Source: Thermoplasmata archaeon (GTDB lineage: Archaea > Thermoplasmatota > Thermoplasmata > Thermoplasmatales > Thermoplasmataceae). Taken from it: a stretch of DNA of 58,041 nucleotides. This document shows, piece by piece, positions 53,729 to 58,041 of the stretch. Below the pieces are notes generated by a model. The model saw only the letters and a list, made by a program, of their open reading frames with translations. It did no database searches and was not told where the DNA came from. Where the stretch lies: positions 1 through 58,041 of the forward strand of contig JAKBQY010000043.1 of NCBI GenBank assembly GCA_021835025.1, given 5' to 3'. Each line of letters opens with the position of its first letter. Within the stretch, counting starts at the first letter, position 1. The position numbers were made by a program, and so were the translations under genes.

Positions 53729-53913
53729 TGGATAAAATTTGTGATGTCACTGGTTGTAATGAAAAAAGTTTTCAGACTGTGCCGGCTGACCTAGCTAAAA
53801 AGGTTTTTTCATTGAAGGATGATAAAACAAAGGTACATCTCTGCAAGACACATTACAAGGAATACAAGAAAAATACTAAAAAGGAAAGGGAAACACAAAG
53901 GTTGGACTGGTAA
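53728..53913 (+). CDS. Small zinc-binding protein coupled to GINS
   Basis: A 61-residue basic protein with a CDVTGC motif at the N-terminus and LCKTHYKEYKK in the C-terminal half, giving one C-x4-C and a C-x2-H pair: a plausible single zinc site. The ATG overlaps the GINS stop by one base, so the two are co-translated. Its family is not recognised; a role with the replication machinery is inference from coupling. Confidence 0.75.
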   Translation: MDKICDVTGCNEKSFQTVPADLAKKVFSLKDDKTKVHLCKTHYKEYKKNTKKERETQRLDW

Positions 53914-53921
53914 AATCAATT

Positions 53922-54683
53922 ATGAATGGAATATCTATAGTTGTAACAACATATAATGAGGGGCAAAATATCAGGGATTTGCTTGCTTCACTCATTATAC
54001 AGGAACAGCCTATTGAAATAATAGTGGTTGATTCTGAAAGTGCAGACAGTACGCCGCATATACTTGAAGAGTATTCAAAAAAATACAATTATGTCAAATA
54101 TATAAATAAAAAATGCACGCGTGGGGAAGGAAGAAATATAGGGGTAAAGAATTCAAAATATGATTGTGTTGCATTTATAGATGGGGATTCAATTGCCAGT
54201 GATTCATGGATTAAGAATATAAAAAATAATGAAAATTATGATATTATAGCAGGAAAAATTATAAGCGTTGGAAATAAAAAATATGAAACTGAAAGAATGG
54301 AATTATTTTACAAAAACTTTGACGTTACAAGTCCATCATCAAATTTGATTTATTCAAAAAGCCTATTTCTCGACCTGGGTGGTTTTGATGAAAATTTCAT
54401 AACCGCTGAGGATATAGATATGAATATCCGGGCTATGGATAAAAATCCAAAATTTATATACTGTGAAGATTGCATAGTGTACAATAAAACAAGGAATAAT
54501 ATGGCATCATTTATAAAGCAGGCTTTCTGGAATGGTTACGGAAGAAAACAATTGAAAAATAAACATGGCAAAATAAAGCAAATACATAAAAACCAATTTA
54601 AGTTGATGCTTAGAGCGAGATATTTGATAAGGAATTTCTTTGGCTCTCTTGGATTTTTATATTGCACATTAAAAAGAAAGTAA
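53922..54683 (+). CDS. Family 2 glycosyltransferase
   Basis: A 253-residue GT2 enzyme with the full catalytic core: ISIVVTTYNEGQNIRDLLAS, the DSESADST loop, ARGEGRNIGVKNS-type segment (CTRGEGRNIGVK), the metal-binding AFIDGDSIA (about 83-91) and LGGFDENFITAEDIDMNIR with the catalytic acid. The C-terminal tail is basic, possibly membrane-associated. Follows the zinc protein by 8 nt. Acceptor unknown. Confidence 0.9.
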   Translation: MNGISIVVTTYNEGQNIRDLLASLIIQEQPIEIIVVDSESADSTPHILEEYSKKYNYVKYINKKCTRGEGRNIGVKNSKYDCVAFIDGDSIASDSWIKNIKNNENYDIIAGKIISVGNKKYETERMELFYKNFDVTSPSSNLIYSKSLFLDLGGFDENFITAEDIDMNIRAMDKNPKFIYCEDCIVYNKTRNNMASFIKQAFWNGYGRKQLKNKHGKIKQIHKNQFKLMLRARYLIRNFFGSLGFLYCTLKRK

Positions 54684-54686
54684 AAA

Positions 54687-55301
54687 TTATTTAAAAACAG
54701 GCTTTAACCCAACAAGAATATACTTAAAAAAGAAATTTTTATCCTCATTTAAGGATATTGCAAATTCAGGTTCAAATATGCCATTCAGTTTATTCATATC
54801 ACTTTTTAACGGATCCACAAAAAAGTTTTTTCTTATGAACCCATCCCCGTTCATGAAGTATGAGTTTTCCTTCATAACAAGCCTGATATTTTTATAAACT
54901 TTAAATCTTGAATTTCCCATGTTGTGTAGAACAAGATTTGAAACAACAAGTTCAAATTTTTCATTCAAATCTAGTTTTTCTGTAAGATCACCCTCTATTA
55001 CATTGACCCTACTAGAAATATTTAGAATTTCTAAATTTTTTTTGAGTTTTTCCATCGATATATCCCGTATTTCATTCCCTGAAAACTTATCCAATGCAAA
55101 TATTTTTGCATTTTTGAAATATGATGACGCTAGATAAGTTAAGAAGCCAAGCCCACAGCCAGCATCCAGTATGCTGATCCCAGAATCTTTATCAATATTG
55201 GTTTTTTTAAAAGCTTCATTGAAAAGTATTTTTGCTTTACCCCTCATTTTTTCTGATTGTGCTTTGTCCGAATGGTGATATATGCCAAAATCAGGATCCA
55301 T
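54687..55301 (-). CDS. Class I SAM-dependent methyltransferase
   Basis: A 204-residue Rossmann-fold methyltransferase. SAM-binding motif I is GISILDAGCGLGFLTYLAS (about 43-61), an acidic residue ends the second strand (FALDKFSG), and EGDL and LVVSNLVLHNMGN follow. The C-terminal part (ILVGLKPVFK) resembles small-molecule methyltransferases. Substrate unknown. Its stop is 3 nt from the convergent glycosyltransferase stop. Confidence 0.85.
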   Translation of the reverse strand: MDPDFGIYHHSDKAQSEKMRGKAKILFNEAFKKTNIDKDSGISILDAGCGLGFLTYLASSYFKNAKIFALDKFSGNEIRDISMEKLKKNLEILNISSRVNVIEGDLTEKLDLNEKFELVVSNLVLHNMGNSRFKVYKNIRLVMKENSYFMNGDGFIRKNFFVDPLKSDMNKLNGIFEPEFAISLNEDKNFFFKYILVGLKPVFK

Positions 55302-55336
55302 AAAAATATAATATTTTGGAGGTTAATTAACCTTTT

Positions 55337-56020
55337 TCAATCACTATGCGCCAATATACTGGCATTTTTTACCAATTTTATAATTTTATTATATTCACCC
55401 AAGTTATCTATTACAAGATCCGCATCCGATAAATCTTCAGGATTAAATATGCCCGAGGCAACACCTATTGTATATGCTTCCACCTCCTTGCCTGCATTTA
55501 TGTCCTTTGGCGTATCTCCTATGACAAATGTATTTTCAGGTTCTGAGTTTAATCTTTTCATTGCCACTCTTACCAGTTTGGATCTTTTTTCTCCATCACT
55601 GCCAAAGCCACCCGTATTAAAATAATGGGCTATTCCTGCTCTTTTGGCCCTTTCAAACGCTATCGATTCAATATTTCCTGTTATGAAGCCCATTTTTATT
55701 TTATTTTCTTTTATTACACTCAACGCTTCATGTACATGCGGTAGAAGCCTGCAATCATTTTTGTTCAAATGTTTTAATGTATAACTTTCAACGGCATTAA
55801 GGAGTTTTAAAATATTCTTGTTTATTGTTATATTGTCGATTTTTTTGCTACTGAGCAATTCCCTTATGATTTCTGGGTTTGTTTTCCCGCTTGTCTGGAA
55901 ATTATCCATATCAACATCAACATGCATTACTTTTTTGCATGCATAAACAAAGCCCTCATTATATGTGTTTGGTTCCTGCATCAATGTTCCATCTATATCA
56001 AATAATATTACATTGCCCAT
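55337..56020 (-). CDS. HAD-superfamily phosphatase (phosphoglycolate phosphatase-like)
   Basis: A 227-residue HAD hydrolase when started at 56020: MGNVILFDIDGTLMQEP has the nucleophile Asp8 and Asp10. Motif II is MGFITGNIES and motif IV is FVIGDTPKDINAG. The helical cap (about 16-90) fits the C1-type cap of PGP/beta-phosphoglucomutase relatives. The frame is open to 56080, but 56020 is preferred because a TATTTAAC-like box (inverted) lies about 25 nt upstream and the extension is not family-like. Confidence 0.88.
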   Translation of the reverse strand: MGNVILFDIDGTLMQEPNTYNEGFVYACKKVMHVDVDMDNFQTSGKTNPEIIRELLSSKKIDNITINKNILKLLNAVESYTLKHLNKNDCRLLPHVHEALSVIKENKIKMGFITGNIESIAFERAKRAGIAHYFNTGGFGSDGEKRSKLVRVAMKRLNSEPENTFVIGDTPKDINAGKEVEAYTIGVASGIFNPEDLSDADLVIDNLGEYNKIIKLVKNASILAHSD

Positions 56021-56433
56021 AATTAGGAATATTGACCCATTATATTTAACATTTGTTATAAATTTTGATGAATAATTCAAAATATTTATATAAAGTAAAA
56101 TATTCTTTCAATTTTTTCAATTTTTATAACGTTTGTCTCTTTTAATAATTGATATAATCCAATTTGTTTGCAAATCTTAAAGGAAATAAAATAAATATAT
56201 GCATGCAAACAAAAAATCTTATAGAGTATGAGGCAAAATATTAAATCCATTTTTATTTTACTATTTAAAATAAAATTGTATATATAACGCAACTTTAGAG
56301 GATTTGCAGGATTATGAAATCAGGTGCCATAGTTTATTGCCTAATTGGATCTTTGTAATTAAAACATTTGTAATAGAAAATTTATTATTATATGACTAAA
56401 TATTTGAATTAATACATAAATGGGGATGAGTCA
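56021..56433. other. Gap of 413 nt, no gene seen
   Basis: AT-rich divergent intergenic region between the HAD phosphatase and the pRiA4b-like gene. It contains a 7-bp inverted repeat (GTTTGCA ... TGCAAAC, about 56166-56210) of uncertain meaning, and promoter-like stretches at both edges. No ORF with a recognisable product was found. Confidence 0.5.
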
Positions 56434-56982
56434 ATGGAGGGAAAAACAAAGGCATTTCTTTTCAAGGTGGCAAGAAGAGGTGACAGAAGCGTTTGGAGGA
56501 GAATAGAGATTAAGGGCAACCAGACATTAGCAGATTTTGATAATATCATAAGGTTAGAATTCAATCTTGATAACTTCGACCATCTGAGTGAATTCTATTC
56601 TGGAAAAAATTGGGCTCATTCAGGATATGGGATTATAACACCCGATGGAACGGGAGAAGGAGCAGATATACAAATTTCATCATTGATACTATATAATGGG
56701 GCTATTAACTACGTTTATGATTTTGGGACGGAAACGCATTTATATGCAAAGCTCGAAAAGATTTCAGATGTTGAACCGAATGTTTATTACCCTCGCACAG
56801 TATCCCAAAATGAACCGCATTATAAATTCTGTGAAGAGTGCATGGCAAGGGGAAAGAAAACTGTAGCAGAATATGAATGCTACACATGCAGCGAGGAAAG
56901 CGAAAAACCTGTATATATATGTGGTGAGTGCTCAGAATCAGAAAAACATGAAGACCATTACGTTGAGGAAATATTGTATTGA
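56434..56982 (+). CDS. Plasmid pRiA4b ORF-3-like protein with C-terminal zinc fingers
   Basis: A 182-residue protein. The N-terminal domain has FKVARRGDRSVWRRIEIKGN and a later DHLSEFYSGKNW, matching the pRiA4b_ORF3 family (VWRRI, HLxxF). A Cys-rich tail (FCEECMARG; YECYTCSEE; YICGECSES) has three CxxC motifs and nearby His, indicating zinc binding. GGGATGAGTCA supplies an SD before the ATG. The family is often on mobile elements; its function is unknown. Confidence 0.82.
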   Translation: MEGKTKAFLFKVARRGDRSVWRRIEIKGNQTLADFDNIIRLEFNLDNFDHLSEFYSGKNWAHSGYGIITPDGTGEGADIQISSLILYNGAINYVYDFGTETHLYAKLEKISDVEPNVYYPRTVSQNEPHYKFCEECMARGKKTVAEYECYTCSEESEKPVYICGECSESEKHEDHYVEEILY

Positions 56983-57131
56983 AAAAAAATAAAAATATTA
57001 TATGAACTTTCAATAAAACATCCCCGGCCTGTATATTTCCATAATCATGGTGAATACCTGGAAATTCAGGAGGGCTTGCATTTTTAAAATGGGGATTTGG
57101 AAATTTGGGTGTAGCGTAAAATAACCAGGGA

Positions 57132-57392
57132 ATGAGGAATTATATTTTTATCCCATACATGCAGGAATGCAAAATTGAAGATGCAGAAAAACTTATAGAT
57201 GCATATGCTGATGAGGAAAGCACAACATGGAATTATGATAGATCTCTCATGTTATATACCTGTTCAGGCATAACCATGAAGTTCAAAAAGGCTATAAGGC
57301 AGGCATTTGATAGCAATAAATATATTCCGGCAATGCCGATTGCGAGAAAAACATTACGAGGGGATAGTGGTTTTTTCTCCAGGGCAACCTAA
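57132..57392 (+). CDS. Unrecognised 86-codon ORF upstream of tRNA-Ala
   Basis: MRNYIFIPYMQECKIEDAEK ... reads as a plausible soluble alpha/beta protein up to about IPAMPIARKTLRGD; the C-terminal residues SGFFSRAT look out of character and may follow a frameshift. No family recognised and no strong SD or TATA box seen. Could be a gene fragment. Confidence 0.35.
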   Translation: MRNYIFIPYMQECKIEDAEKLIDAYADEESTTWNYDRSLMLYTCSGITMKFKKAIRQAFDSNKYIPAMPIARKTLRGDSGFFSRAT

Positions 57393-57469
57393 TGAAGCGA
57401 ACTCATACGTAAAGGAGTGTTCAAAAAATACAATAAGATTTATACACAATATAATAATATACCATGAAG

Positions 57470-57541
57470 GGGCCGATAGATCAGCGGTAGATCGCTTCCT
57501 TGGCATGGAAGAGGGCAGGGGTTCAAATCCCCTTCGGTCCA
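57470..57541 (+). tRNA. tRNA-Ala (GGC)
   Basis: A 72-nt cloverleaf begins GGGCCGATAGATCAGCGGTA and ends with T-arm GGGGTTCAAATCCCC and TTCGGTCCA. Acceptor pairs GGGCCGA/TCGGTCC (one G-T), anticodon stem CTTCC/GGAAG and loop TTGGCAT give anticodon GGC. No intron. Confidence 0.95.
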
Positions 57542-57689
57542 TCGGATATGATACAGGGTTTACTGGATTTGTACTCTGATAACTTTTTATAGAATTTTGG
57601 CTTTTTATCATAAATCCTTTGAATTGCCACCTGATCTGCATCATAATAACGAACTTTGAAGGTCTCCTCGGTTCCTTTAAATAAATAAT

Positions 57690-57852
57690 CTTTAAATCCT
57701 ATTAAGGTTCTATTTTATCGAAAATGGGAAAACAAAAAGTAATGCAATATATAACTTTCAATCCTATTAAGGTTCTATTTTATCAATTCTTCCTATCCTT
57801 TGCATGAAGTTTTTTATATCCACTTTCAATCCTATTAAGGTTCTATTTTATC
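57690..57852 (-). CRISPR. Three-repeat CRISPR array, probably transcribed leftward
   Basis: 30-bp repeats at 57690-57719, 57755-57784 and 57823-57852 begin CTTTCAATCCTATTAAGG on the plus strand; spacers are 35 bp (57720-57754) and 38 bp (57785-57822). The first repeat has one change (CTTTAAATCC). On the minus strand each repeat ends ATTGAAAG, the typical 5' handle of type I/III crRNAs, so transcription is leftward and the mutated repeat is leader-distal. No cas gene is in the window. Confidence 0.93.
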
Positions 57853-58041
57853 CCGAATAGATATTAAGTTATATAATAAAAATTTTACTATTCAGACTCT
57901 CCGCATGTCTTAAAATATTTTAAAAGATGGATTAATATTTTCAATAATTTTACAATAAATTGCCAAAATTATTATAATTTCTGTAATAATTTGTTATTAT
58001 TTAGTATTATAAACTACATATAAATGGGTATTTTCAATAGG
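57853..58041. promoter_or_regulatory. Probable CRISPR leader-side flank
   Basis: By repeat orientation, the leader should lie to the right of 57852. The sequence is AT-rich, and 57893-57995 is a long match (interrupted there by a MITE) to 51836-52071. No ORF is present. It could alternatively be an unrelated dispersed element abutting the array. Confidence 0.5.

Noticed and set aside
57307-57644. ORFs overlapping tRNA-Ala on both strands
   Set aside because: They translate through a clear tRNA cloverleaf and have no family features.

Overview
The window looks like a chromosomal segment of a low-GC, acidophilic euryarchaeon of the order Thermoplasmatales (Ferroplasma/Acidiplasma/Picrophilus-like). 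This assignment is inferred from gene content and signals, not from a database search. The supporting evidence is: an archaeal proteasome alpha subunit beginning [15 protein letters not shown]; a nurA-herA-mre11-rad50 operon; an archaeal GINS subunit; a two-gene cytochrome bd oxidase; a mercury-resistance operon; folate-linked histidine-degradation genes; many apparently leaderless genes with a TATA-like box about 25 nt before the start codon; and, for genes with leaders, a Shine-Dalgarno core of GGTGAT.

Layout. 1-1100: edge-truncated tnpB and IS debris. 1145-2257: membrane M50 protease. 2404-8756: nurA-herA-mre11-rad50 (DNA end resection). 8801-10422: release-factor-type methyltransferase and a DRG-family GTPase. 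10672-13874: cytochrome bd oxidase, acylphosphatase and a CcmE-like OB-fold protein. 13878-15083: threonine ammonia-lyase. 15315-18165: acyl-CoA dehydrogenase, a thiolase-fold protein lacking the usual cysteine, and a DUF35 protein. 18544-22160: formate-THF ligase, cyclodeaminase and formiminotransferase, split by an IS remnant. 22345-25767: class II ribonucleotide reductase carrying a full-size intein at its radical cysteine. 25781-29830: glycogen/starch operon (GH57, GT4, GH133). 29922-31290: M19 dipeptidase and a MazG-like pyrophosphohydrolase. 31349-33471: mercuric reductase, metal-binding protein and a divergent HxlR-type regulator. 34727-38518: a tandem array of surface proteins, the last copy broken by an IS5-like remnant. 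38866-40969: triple-repeat helical protein, MsrA and a GNAT acetyltransferase. 40970-41850: IS debris including an IstB pseudogene. 41989-45126: a small glycan island. 45562-47999: tRNA-Glu, purA and psmA. 48476-51777: the array described below. 52116-56982: COG1099 hydrolase, GINS, a small zinc protein, a glycosyltransferase, a methyltransferase, a HAD phosphatase and a pRiA4b-like protein. 57470-58041: tRNA-Ala and a three-repeat CRISPR array with its leader-side flank.

The most interesting region is 48697-51777. A 215-bp coding block, encoding a leader-like stretch that contains NNITMHKFGIENNYIS, occurs four times. Each copy runs into a different hydrophobic C-terminal domain ending in a Cys/Trp tail. 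Each copy is followed immediately, with overlapping translation signals, by a different small membrane protein. The first copy sits in a 260-residue gene; the later copies lack its upstream part, and one has lost the homologous start codon. This is the architecture expected of a bacteriocin-immunity or polymorphic toxin-immunity cassette array. I know of no described system of this kind in these archaea. The function is inferred from architecture alone.

Other notable points are a 132-bp MITE with visible terminal inverted repeats and a CAATA target duplication, inserted in a second copy of the CRISPR-flanking sequence; the Cys-less thiolase beside a DUF35 protein and an isovaleryl-CoA-dehydrogenase-like enzyme; and exact ~430-bp identity between tandem surface-protein genes.
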